Below, one piece after another: positions 1-8,316 of a DNA stretch of 8,626 nucleotides; position 1 is the first letter of the stretch; every line of letters begins with the position of its first letter. This stretch comes from an uncultured Clostridia bacterium (GTDB lineage Bacteria; Bacillota; Clostridia; Oscillospirales; Acutalibacteraceae). The notes beneath the pieces were generated by a model, which was not told where the DNA came from, searched no databases, and saw only the letters and a program-made list of their open reading frames with translations. The stretch spans positions 1 to 8,626 of the forward strand of contig CAMYWU010000055.1 in NCBI GenBank assembly GCA_947302895.1, read 5' to 3'. The position numbers and the translations under genes are program-made.

Positions 1-7
1 ACATCCG

Positions 8-82
8 CACCTGATTATATAATCGGGTGTGGGCAGCGCCCACCCTCAACTATTCACTCTTAACTCTTAACTTTTAACTATT
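8..82 (-). repeat. Family A compound repeat, copy 1 (hairpin plus 7-bp tandem array)
   Basis: Read on the minus strand, a run of five degenerate 7-bp units (plus-strand units AACTATT, CACTCTT, AACTCTT, AACTTTT, AACTATT at 48-82) leads into a G+C-rich hairpin (GGGC at 31-34 pairs with GCCC at 38-41, GGG at 25-27 with CCC at 43-45, with a TG bulge). A near-palindrome at 8-29, centred on GATTATATAATC, follows. The core at 18-49 matches 6543-6572 in inverted orientation except for the hairpin loop, which shows that this is a dispersed repeat. It carries no coding sequence. The mobilising enzyme, if any, is not in the window. Confidence 0.7.
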
Positions 83-102
83 AAAATCGCCTGCGATTTT
101 AA
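81..102 (-). terminator. Possible proS terminator hairpin
   Basis: TTAAAATCGC (81-90) and GCGATTTTAA (93-102) form a perfect 10-bp inverted repeat with a 2-nt centre. It overlaps the proS stop codon (99-101). On the minus strand the stem ends in TTTTAA and is followed by more A/T-rich sequence, so it could act as a weak intrinsic terminator. The short G+C core and the lack of a clean U tract leave open that it is simply part of the adjoining repeat. Confidence 0.4.
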
Positions 103-1538
103 TAAGCCTTTCCCCAATAAAGCATATGCTTTGCTTCCTTACCGCAGCATACGCATTTATCGCTGAGCTGTTCCTGTTCAAACGGAATGCAGCGTGAGCC
201 AACTCCCGTTATTTCCTTAACCTTATCCTCGCATTCCTCGTCTCCGCACCACATCGCTTTAACAAAGCCGTCGCCGTTTTCTTCAAGCTGCTTTGTGATG
301 TCTTCAAGAGTTTTTGCGATATATGTTCTGCGCTCTCTGTTTTCAATTGCGCTCCGGTAAATGCCCTCACGAACCTCTTCGAGCTTCTTCAATACCTCTG
401 CTTCAACATTATCAAGAGAAACAATTGTTTTCTCTCTGTTGTGGCGTGTTACAATAACACACTGGTTGTTTTCAATATCCTTTGGTCCGATTTCAACACG
501 AACGGGAACGCCCTTCATTTCGTATTCTGCAAACTTCCAGCCGGGTGAGTTATCGCTGTCATCCAGCTTAGCTCTGCAAACTTTTGAAAGTCTGTCTTTA
601 AGCTCATTTGCCTTGTCAAGAACGCCCTCCTTATGCTGTGCAATAGGAAGAACAATTGCCTGTATAGGTGCAACCGCAGGGGGAAGAACAAGTCCGTTAT
701 CATCGCCGTGGGTCATAATGATTGCGCCGATAAGTCTTGTTGTCATACCCCAGGAGGTCTGGTGGGGATAGGTGAGCTGGTTTTCTTTATTTGAAAACTG
801 AATTTCAAATGCTCTTGCAAAGCCGTCGCCGAAATAGTGGCTTGTTCCTGCCTGGAGCGCCTTACCGTCGTGCATAAGAGCCTCAATGCAATAGGTTCTC
901 TCTGCGCCAGCGAATTTATCGCTTTCGGTTTTCTGTCCCTGAACAACGGGGATTGCAAGGCTTTCCTGACAGAATTTTGTATAAACGCCAAGCATTCTTT
1001 CGGTTTCCTCGATTGCCTCCTCGGCTGTTGCGTGGAGAGTGTGGCCCTCCTGCCATAAGAATTCTCTTGAACGAAGGAAGGGACGGGTTGTTTTCTCCCA
1101 TCTTACAACGCTTACCCACTGGTTATAGAGCTTGGGCAAATCTCTGTGGGAGTGAACAACATTTTTGAAATGCTCGCAGAAAAGTGTTTCCGAGGTCGGA
1201 CGAACGCAAAGGCGCTCCTCAAGCTTTTCGCTTCCGCCGTAGGTTACCCATGCGCATTCGGGCGCAAAGCCCTCAACGTGGTCCTTTTCCTTCTGGAGGA
1301 GGGATTCGGGAATGAACATTGGCATACAAACATTTTCATGCCCTGTTTCCTTAAACATTCCGTCAAGAATGCGCTGAATGTTTTCCCAGATTGCGTAGCC
1401 GTACGGACGAATAACCATACAGCCCTTTACGCTTGTGTATTCAATAAGCTCCGCCTTTTTGCATACATCGGTATACCATTTGGCAAAGTCTTCATCCATT
1501 GATGTTATAGCATCAACCATTTTCTTTTGCTGTGCCAT
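99..1538 (-). CDS. proS: Prolyl-tRNA synthetase, short form (ProS type 3)
   Basis: A 479-residue class II aminoacyl-tRNA synthetase that activates proline with ATP and charges tRNA-Pro in the cytosol. Visible landmarks are the PTSE proline-site motif (114-117), motif 2 (R146[21 protein letters not shown] to 167), and motif 3 (around 264-287, GMTTRL...LVLPP). An anticodon-binding domain follows from about 290. The C-terminal domain has a C-x4-C-x25-C-x2-C zinc pattern (C431, C436, C462, C465), and the chain ends in Tyr479, as in the Thermus-type eukaryote/archaea-like ProRS. The editing insertion of the long bacterial form is absent, which fits the length. The start is supported by AAGGAG (complement of 1548-1553), 9 nt upstream. 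The gene is divergent from the atp operon, and a family B repeat fills its leader. It looks intact, and product assignment is secure. Confidence 0.97.
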   Translation of the reverse strand: MAQQKKMVDAITSMDEDFAKWYTDVCKKAELIEYTSVKGCMVIRPYGYAIWENIQRILDGMFKETGHENVCMPMFIPESLLQKEKDHVEGFAPECAWVTYGGSEKLEERLCVRPTSETLFCEHFKNVVHSHRDLPKLYNQWVSVVRWEKTTRPFLRSREFLWQEGHTLHATAEEAIEETERMLGVYTKFCQESLAIPVVQGQKTESDKFAGAERTYCIEALMHDGKALQAGTSHYFGDGFARAFEIQFSNKENQLTYPHQTSWGMTTRLIGAIIMTHGDDNGLVLPPAVAPIQAIVLPIAQHKEGVLDKANELKDRLSKVCRAKLDDSDNSPGWKFAEYEMKGVPVRVEIGPKDIENNQCVIVTRHNREKTIVSLDNVEAEVLKKLEEVREGIYRSAIENRERRTYIAKTLEDITKQLEENGDGFVKAMWCGDEECEDKVKEITGVGSRCIPFEQEQLSDKCVCCGKEAKHMLYWGKAY

Positions 1539-1560
1539 ATAAATAATCTCCTTAACATTA

Positions 1561-1775
1561 TTGCCTCCCTTGCAAAGGGAGGGGGGCCACGAAGTGGCGG
1601 AAGGATGGTCGTTTTGGGAACGAAGTGACTGACTGCGGTTTGCGATACTTTCTAAAAAATGTCATTGGGTTGCAGACGGTCGTTTTTAATCTCTGTGACC
1701 ATCCCTCCGTCTGCTCCAAGTATTCGCAGCCACCTCCCTTTGGCAAGGGAGGCAAATAGGTTACTCGCTTCGCTC
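1561..1775. repeat. Family B palindromic repeat element, copy 1
   Basis: The ends TTGCCTCCCTTGCAAAGGGAGG (from 1561) and CCTCCCTTTGGCAAGGGAGGCAA (to 1755) are inverted copies, and each is also a local palindrome. Inside are further pairs: GCAGACGG (1672-1679) with CCGTCTGC (1707-1714), and GGATGGTC on the left with GACCATCC from 1697. The 26 bp at 1730-1755 recur exactly at 8173-8198 and 8272-8297. To the right, TTACTCGCTTCGCTC (1761-1775) matches, inverted and with few changes, the left flank of copy 2, so the element probably reaches 1775. It is MITE-like or transcribed palindromic repeat DNA with no credible coding sequence. It starts only 7 nt beyond the proS ribosome site. Confidence 0.8.
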
Positions 1776-1795
1776 AAACAAATTTTATGCATAAT

Positions 1796-1824
1796 ATTAT
1801 AAACCATTTATAATCATAAGTAAA
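1796..1824 (-). promoter_or_regulatory. Probable proS promoter
   Basis: On the minus strand, TTTACT (complement of 1819-1824) and a perfect TATAAT (complement of 1796-1801) are 17 nt apart. Transcription from here would start near 1789 and carry the whole family B element in a leader of about 250 nt before proS. The region is very A/T-rich, so chance -10 matches are common. The call rests on the combined boxes and spacing. Confidence 0.5.
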
Positions 1825-1858
1825 CCATAATTTTAATTTTGTATAATTTCAAACTAAT

Positions 1859-1882
1859 TGTATAATGCAGTTATACAAACTG
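1859..1882. promoter_or_regulatory. Interleaved inverted repeats, possible operator
   Basis: TGTATAA (1859-1865) and TTATACA (1871-1877) are a perfect inverted repeat around TGCAG. Overlapping it, CAGTT (1868-1872) and AACTG (1878-1882) flank ATACA. The site lies between the two divergent promoter candidates, where a regulator could act on both. No known operator is recognised, and A/T-rich composition favours chance dyads. Confidence 0.3.
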
Positions 1883-1968
1883 TATATTTTTTGTTCAATT
1901 TGGATACTTTAAACTGTTTTATGGGGCGATTTTTTTACTGTTATGCACTAAAATTAATTTATATAATG

Positions 1969-1996
1969 TTGCAAAATAAATTTTCGGTGCTATAAT
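1969..1996 (+). promoter_or_regulatory. atp operon promoter
   Basis: TTGCAA (1969-1974), a 16-nt spacer and a perfect TATAAT (1991-1996) preceded by TG at 1988-1989 make an extended -10 promoter. The expected start is near 2003, 31 nt before atpB. A second TATAAT sits at 1962-1967 without an obvious -35. The ATG at 1995 overlaps the -10 box and would lie upstream of the transcript start, which argues against it as the atpB start. Confidence 0.7.
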
Positions 1997-2019
1997 GTGT
2001 TTTATATTAAGAATGATAT

Positions 2020-2026
2020 GGGGTGA
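2020..2026 (+). promoter_or_regulatory. atpB ribosome binding site (decides the start)
   Basis: GGGGTGA lies 7 nt before ATG 2034. The upstream in-frame ATGs at 1995 and 2013 lack comparable sites, and the first overlaps the promoter. The 272-residue reading of atpB is therefore preferred over the 285-residue one. Confidence 0.7.
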
Positions 2027-2033
2027 TAGATTA

Positions 2034-2852
2034 ATGATTTTAACTCCAATAACAATGAAGCTTGATTTGCAGAAGGAGCTCACCGAGGCGCTGGAAATCA
2101 ACGAGGTTTTCAGTTTTAAAATCGGAAGCTTCACGGTGAATATTGACGAGGCAACCGTTGTTTCGTGGATAATCATAGTTGCTATGACGATTGTTGCACT
2201 TCTTCTGACAAGGAACCTTAAGGTTGAGGGCGAAATATCAAGACGCCAGGCGTTTCTTGAATTGTGTTACGAAAAATCAGTCGGTTTTTTTGAAGGACTG
2301 ATGGGCGAAAAGGTGCGAAATTTCATACCGTGGCTAATGAGTGTTGCGCTATTTATCGGCGTTTCAAATATTATCGGAATATTCAGCCCCACGTTTTTCG
2401 GTTCAATGAAGCCGCCTACAAAGAGTATGCAGGTAACAGCGGTTATGGCGCTGACAAGCATTGTTCTTGTTGAATATGCAGCGTTCAGAGCCAAGGGCTT
2501 TAAAGGAAGGCTGAAAGCCTTTGCCGAACCGATATGGATTATTACTCCGATTAATATACTTGAGGTGTTCACAAAACCGTTATCACTTGCAATGCGACTT
2601 TTCGGTAATGTTCTTGCAGCGTTTACAATTATGGAGCTGATAAAGATTGTTACCAAAAACACATTGCTTCCAATGGTGTTCAGCCTGTACTTTGATTTGT
2701 TTGACGGCTTGCTTCAGGCATATATATTTGTTTTCCTGACCTCGCTTTATATTCACGAGGCAATTGAGAAAACGGAAGCTGAGCCTAAAGAGAAAAAAGT
2801 AAAAAAACGTAAAAAAACAAAATCACCTGAAAACAGCAGTGTTAAGGTGTGA
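2034..2852 (+). CDS. atpB: F1Fo ATP synthase subunit a
   Basis: A 272-residue membrane subunit that forms the proton half-channels against the c-ring. The first helix is at about 43-59 and others lie at about 97-117 and 131-150. The diagnostic helix LEVFTKPLSLAMRLFGN (176-192) contains the essential arginine, Arg188, equivalent to E. coli Arg210. The last conserved helix is QAYIFVFLTSLYIHEAIE (228-245), and the core is complete. The C-terminus is odd: after the last helix come 27 residues very rich in Lys and Glu (about 246-272), encoded by runs of six or seven A (2793-2798, 2801-2807, 2811-2817). Family members usually end soon after this helix. First gene of the operon, 36 nt before atpE. 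The start is set by GGGGTGA and the promoter position. Confidence 0.95.
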   Translation: MILTPITMKLDLQKELTEALEINEVFSFKIGSFTVNIDEATVVSWIIIVAMTIVALLLTRNLKVEGEISRRQAFLELCYEKSVGFFEGLMGEKVRNFIPWLMSVALFIGVSNIIGIFSPTFFGSMKPPTKSMQVTAVMALTSIVLVEYAAFRAKGFKGRLKAFAEPIWIITPINILEVFTKPLSLAMRLFGNVLAAFTIMELIKIVTKNTLLPMVFSLYFDLFDGLLQAYIFVFLTSLYIHEAIEKTEAEPKEKKVKKRKKTKSPENSSVKV

Positions 2853-2888
2853 TTTGATTAATAATTTAGTTTTAAAGGAGACAGAATT

Positions 2889-3076
2889 ATGGGAATTATT
2901 GCTATTGGTGCAGCAGTATCGGTATGGCAACAGGAAAAGCAGTTGAAAGCATTGCTCGTCAGCCTGAGGCTTCGGGTAAAATTCAGACAGCATTGCTTCT
3001 TGGTTGTGCGCTTGCAGAGGCAACCGCAATTTACGGACTTATTGTTAGTATTCTTATTATCTTTATGCTTAAATAA
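2889..3076 (+). pseudogene. atpE: F1Fo ATP synthase subunit c, frame-disrupted
   Basis: AAAGGAG (2874-2880), 8 nt before ATG 2889, starts MGIIAIGAA, a typical c-subunit beginning. From about 2916 the homology moves to another frame: 2918-3073 encodes IG, then [20 protein letters not shown], then helix 2 with the ion-binding Glu (GAG at 3017-3019, context [10 protein letters not shown]), stopping at TAA 3074-3076. Continuing in the start frame gives a basic 87-residue product without the conserved loop. Joining the pieces gives only about 61 residues, against a usual 70-89, so helix 1 is short by roughly ten residues as well as shifted. Restoring the frame needs 3n+1 extra bases between 2915 and 2924. 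No slippery heptamer is visible. Subunit c is essential to the rotor, so a sequence or assembly error is likely, and a true lesion is possible. Ala after the Glu hints at proton rather than sodium coupling. Confidence 0.85.
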
Positions 3077-3111
3077 ATCCGAAGAAAACCAACTCGGAAA
3101 GGAAACAGGCA

Positions 3112-3594
3112 ATGTTAAAATTCGACTGGAACTCAGTATTTACGCTTATTAACTTAATCGTATTTTACCTTTTGATGAAGAAGTTCTTATTCGGCAGAAT
3201 CAAAAAGGTGCTTGACGCAAGACGCGATATGATTGACGAGCAGTTCAAAAAGGCAGAGGAAACTGAAACTCTGGCTGATGAAAAGCTTGCTGATTATGAA
3301 AGCCGTATTGCAAATTACGAGGAAGAGGGCAAAAAGATTATTTCCGATGCCAAAGCAAGCGCAAAAACTGAATATGATAAAATTATTGAAAAAGCTCAGT
3401 CAGACGCTAAAGAATTAAGGGTTGACACTGAAAAACAGCTTGAAGAGGAGCGCGAAGCATCAAGAAAGGCAGCCAAAGAGGAGCTTGCAGTTCTTGTTAT
3501 GGAGACAGCTGAAAAGGTTGTCGGCGCAAATGTTACCGCCGAAAGCGACAGTGCTATTTTTGATGAGTTTTTAAAAGAAAGCAGTGACGAATAA
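3112..3594 (+). CDS. atpF: F1Fo ATP synthase subunit b
   Basis: A 160-residue peripheral-stalk subunit. It has one N-terminal membrane helix (about 8-27, [20 protein letters not shown]) followed by a long charged Glu/Lys/Ala-rich helix (about 30-140). That helix would dimerise and run up the side of F1 to meet delta. Length and architecture are normal for the family. The start follows AAAGGA (3098-3103) with 8-nt spacing, 35 nt after the atpE stop. The stop codon overlaps the next start by one base (TAATG at 3592-3596), which suggests translational coupling to the delta-alpha ORF. Mycobacteria fuse b with delta; here b is separate and delta is joined to alpha instead. Confidence 0.95.
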   Translation: MLKFDWNSVFTLINLIVFYLLMKKFLFGRIKKVLDARRDMIDEQFKKAEETETLADEKLADYESRIANYEEEGKKIISDAKASAKTEYDKIIEKAQSDAKELRVDTEKQLEEEREASRKAAKEELAVLVMETAEKVVGANVTAESDSAIFDEFLKESSDE

Positions 3595-5600
3595 TGATTA
3601 ATAATATTAACGATTATATTGAGCTGCTCTCATCAAAAGGAGCAGGAGCGGACGATATAAAAAAAGCGCAGGCTGTTATTGCTACTAAGGAGGTTGTTGA
3701 TATTCTCAACAATCCATCTGTTCCTAAGTCAGAGAAAGAAACAGCTATTAACGAGTTGTTTCCGGTATCGGTAAGAGCGGCAGTAATAAAAATGGGCGAC
3801 GAACAAAAGCTGTCTTCATTTAAAGAGATAGCAGATGCGTATTTTGAAGAGCTTGACAGACAGAGCAATACCGTTACGGCAATCATTACCTGTGTTAATG
3901 AGCCTAACGAAAAACAGCTCAGCGGACTCAAGGATTTTGTAAAAAAAGAAACAGGAGCCGCAGAGGTCAAGACTGAGATTGTAAAAGACGCGTCAATTCT
4001 CGGCGGCTTTACCATTGAGGTTAACGGAAAGCTTTATGACCGCAGCCTCAAAACAAAGCTTGACGAAATAAAACAGAGCGTTGTTCAGAATGTTAAAAAG
4101 AATACCGAAGCCGACCCTCAGGGAATAATTTCAATTCTTAAAGAGGATATAAAGGATTATGAATTTGCTGTATCAAACGATGAAATCGGAACGGTTGTTT
4201 CTGTTGGCGACGGTATTGCAACAATACACGGACTCAATTCGGTTATGTATGGCGAGATTGTTCTTTTTGAGTCAGGTGTTAAGGGAATGGTTCAGAACAT
4301 CAAAAAGGATTCGGTAGGATGTATTCTTTTCGGAACCGATGACGAAATCAGCGAAGGCTCAAGGGTTAAAAGAACGCGCAAAAAAGCGGGCGTTCCCGTA
4401 GGTAACGGTTTTATAGGACGAGTTGTTAATGCTCTGGGCGAGCCTATTGACGGCAAGGGTGACATAGACGCGGATGATTACCGCCTTGTTGAACAGCCGG
4501 CACCCTCAATTGTTGACAGAAAATCCGTTTCAAAACCGCTTGAAACGGGAATTCTTGCAATTGACTCAATGTTCCCGATAGGCAGGGGACAGCGTGAGCT
4601 TATAATTGGCGACAGACAGACGGGTAAAACCTCTATTGCGCTTGATACAATATTAAACCAGAAGGGCAAAAACTGCATTTGTATTTATAATGCAATCGGT
4701 CAGAAGGCTTCAACCGTTGCAAAGCTCACAAGGGAGCTTGAAGAGCACGGTGCGCTTGAATATACAATCGTTGTTTGTTCAACAGCTGCCGACCCTGCTT
4801 CTCTGCAGTATATTTCACCCTATTCGGCAACAGCGCTTGCAGAATACTTTATGTATCAGGGCAGGGATTGCCTTATTGTTTATGATGATTTAAGCAAGCA
4901 CGCAGTTGCCTACAGAGCAATATCCCTTCTTCTTGAAAGACCGCCCGGACGTGAGGCATATCCCGGAGATGTTTTCTATCTTCATTCGCGTTTGCTCGAG
5001 CGTTCAAGTCGTCTTTCGGATGAGCTCGGCGGCGGCTCGATAACGGCGCTTCCGATTATCGAAACCCAGGCGGGCGACGTTTCCGCATATATTCCGACAA
5101 ATGTTATTTCAATAACGGACGGTCAGATTTATCTTGAAGCGGATTTGTTTTTTGCAGGTCAGCGCCCCGCGGTTAACGTCGGTCTTTCGGTTTCCCGTGT
5201 TGGCGGCGCGGCTCAGACAAAGGCGATGAAAAAGGCTGCGGGCTCGCTCCGTGTTGACTTGGCGCAGTTCAGGGAAATGGAGGTTTTCACCCAGTTTTCC
5301 TCTGATTTGGATGATGAAACAAAGACGCGCCTTGTTTACGGCAGCGGACTTATGGAGCTTTTAAAACAGCCCCTCGGAAATCCGATGTCGCTGGCGCATC
5401 AGGTTATAACGCTTGTTGCGGCAATCGGTAAGAGATTTGTAGGAGTTCCCAAAAACAACCTTAAAAAATATCAGGCGGCTCTTCTTGCATATTTCGACGA
5501 GGAGCACCGCGATATCGTTGAGGAAATCAATTTCAAAAAGACTTTAGATGACGAGCTTAAGGAAAAAATCCTTAAAGCCGTTGATGATTATAAAGATTAG
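3594..5600 (+). CDS. atpH-atpA: Fused F1 ATP synthase subunits delta and alpha
   Basis: A 668-residue ORF with two normally separate subunits in frame. Residues 1 to about 165 are delta/OSCP: conserved [18 protein letters not shown] in the N-terminal half and the C-terminal signature [17 protein letters not shown] near 137-153. The first ten or so residues and the YAxAL motif of ordinary delta are absent. A short hydrophilic linker (about 166-174) joins alpha at [12 protein letters not shown]. Alpha is complete: beta-barrel ([17 protein letters not shown]), P-loop GDRQTGKT at 339-346, Walker B LIVYDD ending at D431-D432, arginine finger Arg535 in [10 protein letters not shown], and C-terminal helices. 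No stop and no in-frame ATG, GTG or TTG occurs between codons 67 and 218, so a free alpha cannot start conventionally. There is no strong ribosome site; the start is coupled to atpF by a 1-base overlap. Confidence 0.93.
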   Translation: MINNINDYIELLSSKGAGADDIKKAQAVIATKEVVDILNNPSVPKSEKETAINELFPVSVRAAVIKMGDEQKLSSFKEIADAYFEELDRQSNTVTAIITCVNEPNEKQLSGLKDFVKKETGAAEVKTEIVKDASILGGFTIEVNGKLYDRSLKTKLDEIKQSVVQNVKKNTEADPQGIISILKEDIKDYEFAVSNDEIGTVVSVGDGIATIHGLNSVMYGEIVLFESGVKGMVQNIKKDSVGCILFGTDDEISEGSRVKRTRKKAGVPVGNGFIGRVVNALGEPIDGKGDIDADDYRLVEQPAPSIVDRKSVSKPLETGILAIDSMFPIGRGQRELIIGDRQTGKTSIALDTILNQKGKNCICIYNAIGQKASTVAKLTRELEEHGALEYTIVVCSTAADPASLQYISPYSATALAEYFMYQGRDCLIVYDDLSKHAVAYRAISLLLERPPGREAYPGDVFYLHSRLLERSSRLSDELGGGSITALPIIETQAGDVSAYIPTNVISITDGQIYLEADLFFAGQRPAVNVGLSVSRVGGAAQTKAMKKAAGSLRVDLAQFREMEVFTQFSSDLDDETKTRLVYGSGLMELLKQPLGNPMSLAHQVITLVAAIGKRFVGVPKNNLKKYQAALLAYFDEEHRDIVEEINFKKTLDDELKEKILKAVDDYKD

Positions 5601-5626
5601 AATTCAGGCTGAAAGCAGGATGCTAT

Positions 5627-6508
5627 ATGGCTAATGCAAGAGAAATTCAGGGCAGAATGAAGTCTATTAAAGACACGATGAAGATAACCAACGCAATGTA
5701 TATGGTTTCTTCCTCAAAGCATCAGAAAGCCCGAAGAGAATTAAAAAATACAGAGCCTTATTTCAATATGATTCAGGATTCGCTTGCAAAGCTTCTTGCG
5801 GAAGCGCCCGAGGCGGGCGGTGAGTTTTTCGATAAAAGGGAAAACCGCAGGGGAAGCGACCGAATGGCGGGCTATCTTGTTATAACTGCCGATAAGGGCT
5901 TGGCAGGCGCATATAACCATAATGTTATTAAGCTTGCTGAAAACATAGCGCTCAACGAGGAAGCGGATTTGCTCTTCGTTGTGGGTCAGCTTGGAAGGCA
6001 TTATTTTGAAAAAAAGGATATCCCTATTGATATTCATTTTAACTACACGGCTCAGAACCCGACAATGAACAGGGCAAGGCATATTTCAAACAAGCTTATT
6101 CAGCTTTTCTTAAACGGCAGTATTGATGATTTGTATGTTATCTATACAAAGGTTGTTAACTCGATGACCGTTGAAGCGGTAAGCAGAAAAATTCTTCCTC
6201 TGAGAGCGGAGGAGTTTCAGCCGATTGAAAACGATCTTGTTGATCATTATGAGGGTGCGGCGTTTGTTCCGGATGCAAATACTGTTTTTGAAAAAATTGT
6301 TCCCGATTATATAACGGGATTTATCTACGGTGCGCTTGTTGAATCATATTGCAGCGAGCATAATGCGAGAATGATTGCAATGCAAAACGCAACCGATAGC
6401 GCAAAAAAAATGCTCAAGGAGCTTTCTGTTAGATATAACAGAGCCCGTCAGGCTGCTATAACTCAGGAGATAACCGAGGTTATAGGCGGAGCAAGGCACA
6501 AGGAATAG
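5627..6508 (+). CDS. atpG: F1 ATP synthase subunit gamma
   Basis: A 293-residue central rotor shaft that turns inside alpha3-beta3 and couples the c-ring to catalysis. Both conserved coiled-coil ends are intact: the N-terminal REIQGRMKSIKDTMKITNAM, and the C-terminal EHNARMIAMQNATDSAKKM followed by YNRARQAAITQEITEVIGGA. The central Rossmann-like part includes LVITADKGLAGAYN. Length is normal for the family. An AGGA ribosome site (5617-5620) lies 6 nt before the ATG, and the gene follows the delta-alpha ORF by 26 nt. A family A repeat fills the gap to atpD. Confidence 0.96.
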   Translation: MANAREIQGRMKSIKDTMKITNAMYMVSSSKHQKARRELKNTEPYFNMIQDSLAKLLAEAPEAGGEFFDKRENRRGSDRMAGYLVITADKGLAGAYNHNVIKLAENIALNEEADLLFVVGQLGRHYFEKKDIPIDIHFNYTAQNPTMNRARHISNKLIQLFLNGSIDDLYVIYTKVVNSMTVEAVSRKILPLRAEEFQPIENDLVDHYEGAAFVPDANTVFEKIVPDYITGFIYGALVESYCSEHNARMIAMQNATDSAKKMLKELSVRYNRARQAAITQEITEVIGGARHKE

Positions 6509-6512
6509 TTGG

Positions 6513-6572
6513 AATTACGAATTACGAATGACGAATTACGAATTGAGGGTGGGGCACCCACACCCGATTATA
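6513..6572 (+). repeat. Family A compound repeat, copy 2
   Basis: Four 7-bp units, AATTACG, AATTACG, AATGACG, AATTACG (6513-6540), run into a G+C-rich hairpin (GGGTGGG from 6547 with CCCACACCC to 6565) and then GATTATA. The core at 6543-6572 matches copy 1 (18-49, inverted) apart from the loop, while the heptad sequence differs between copies although the period is the same. It begins 4 nt after the atpG stop and fills most of the 97-nt atpG-atpD gap, so it is transcribed within the operon. Confidence 0.7.
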
Positions 6573-6591
6573 AGTGCAAATTTTGACTTAT
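6570..6591 (+). other. Hairpin just upstream of the atpD ribosome site
   Basis: ATAAGT (6570-6575) and ACTTAT (6586-6591), with inner CAAA (6577-6580) and TTTG (6582-6585), form an imperfect stem-loop. It ends one base into the stretch that carries AGAAGG (6592-6597), the atpD ribosome site, 8 nt from the ATG. It could affect initiation or mark an RNA end. It is A/U-rich and could be chance. Confidence 0.35.
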
Positions 6592-6602
6592 AGAAGGTTT
6601 AG

Positions 6603-7988
<1,386 letters not shown>

Positions 7989-7995
7989 GTTGACC

Positions 7996-8198
7996 GAGCG
8001 CAGCGAGAAACCGTTTTGCCTCCCTTGTAAAGGGAGGGGGACCGCTTGCGGTGGAGGGATGGGCTTTCCCTCTAAGAACTACTAATGGCAACGCTTTCTT
8101 TATTAAAGAAGAGTTGCTGAAACGCGTTCTGTCGCTTCGCTCCAACTATGACCATCCCTCCGTCACTTCGTGCCACCTCCCTTTGGCAAGGGAGGCAA
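7996..8198. repeat. Family B palindromic repeat element, copy 2
   Basis: TTGCCTCCCTTGTAAAGGGAGG (from 8016) and CCTCCCTTTGGCAAGGGAGGCAA (to 8198) are inverted ends. Inner parts such as ACCGCTTGCGGT and CACTTCGTG are local palindromes, and GACCATCCCTCCGTC is shared with copy 1. The left flank GAGCGCAGCGAG (7996-8007) corresponds, inverted, to the right outer arm of copy 1. It lies in the atpD-atpC gap, 7 nt after the atpD stop, and contains no credible gene. Confidence 0.8.
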
Positions 8199-8219
8199 TA
8201 AGGTTTGGGATGATTGTTG

Positions 8220-8297
8220 AACGCGTTCTGTCGCTTCGCTCCAACTATGACCATCCCTCCGTCACTTCGTGCCACCTCCCTTTGGCAAGGGAGGCAA
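8220..8297. repeat. Exact 78-bp partial duplication of family B element
   Basis: The 78 bp at 8121-8198 recur without a mismatch at 8220-8297, with 21 bp between them (period 99 bp). The spacer and the sequence after the second copy are also similar (AATAAGGTTTGGG... against AAATAGGTTAGG...), so the duplicated unit probably included flanking DNA. The second copy ends 7 nt before the atpC ribosome site. Perfect identity suggests a recent event or an assembly duplication. Confidence 0.9.
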
Positions 8298-8316
8298 ATA
8301 GGTTAGGTGATTATAT

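Noticed and set aside
361..1502. Plus-strand ORFs opposite proS
   Set aside because: They are antisense shadows of a well-conserved synthetase gene, with no ribosome sites or family resemblance.
1561..1790. T-box riboswitch before proS
   Set aside because: No T-box consensus or specifier stem was recognised; the structure is accounted for by the dispersed palindromic repeat.
1995..2033. Longer atpB start at ATG 1995
   Set aside because: The ATG overlaps a perfect extended -10 box and would precede the transcript start; a ribosome site fits ATG 2034.
2910..2926. Programmed -1 frameshift in atpE
   Set aside because: There is no slippery X-XXY-YYZ heptamer and no clear downstream pseudoknot, and the joined product would still have a helix 1 too short for the family.
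2889..3152. An intact 87-residue gene starting at 2889
   Set aside because: Only its first nine residues match subunit c; the rest is an out-of-frame reading of the conserved c-subunit loop and helix 2 and overlaps the atpF start.
6513..6544. CRISPR array or iterons in the heptad repeat
   Set aside because: Units are 7 bp with no spacers, and no cas, replication initiator or other iteron context is present.
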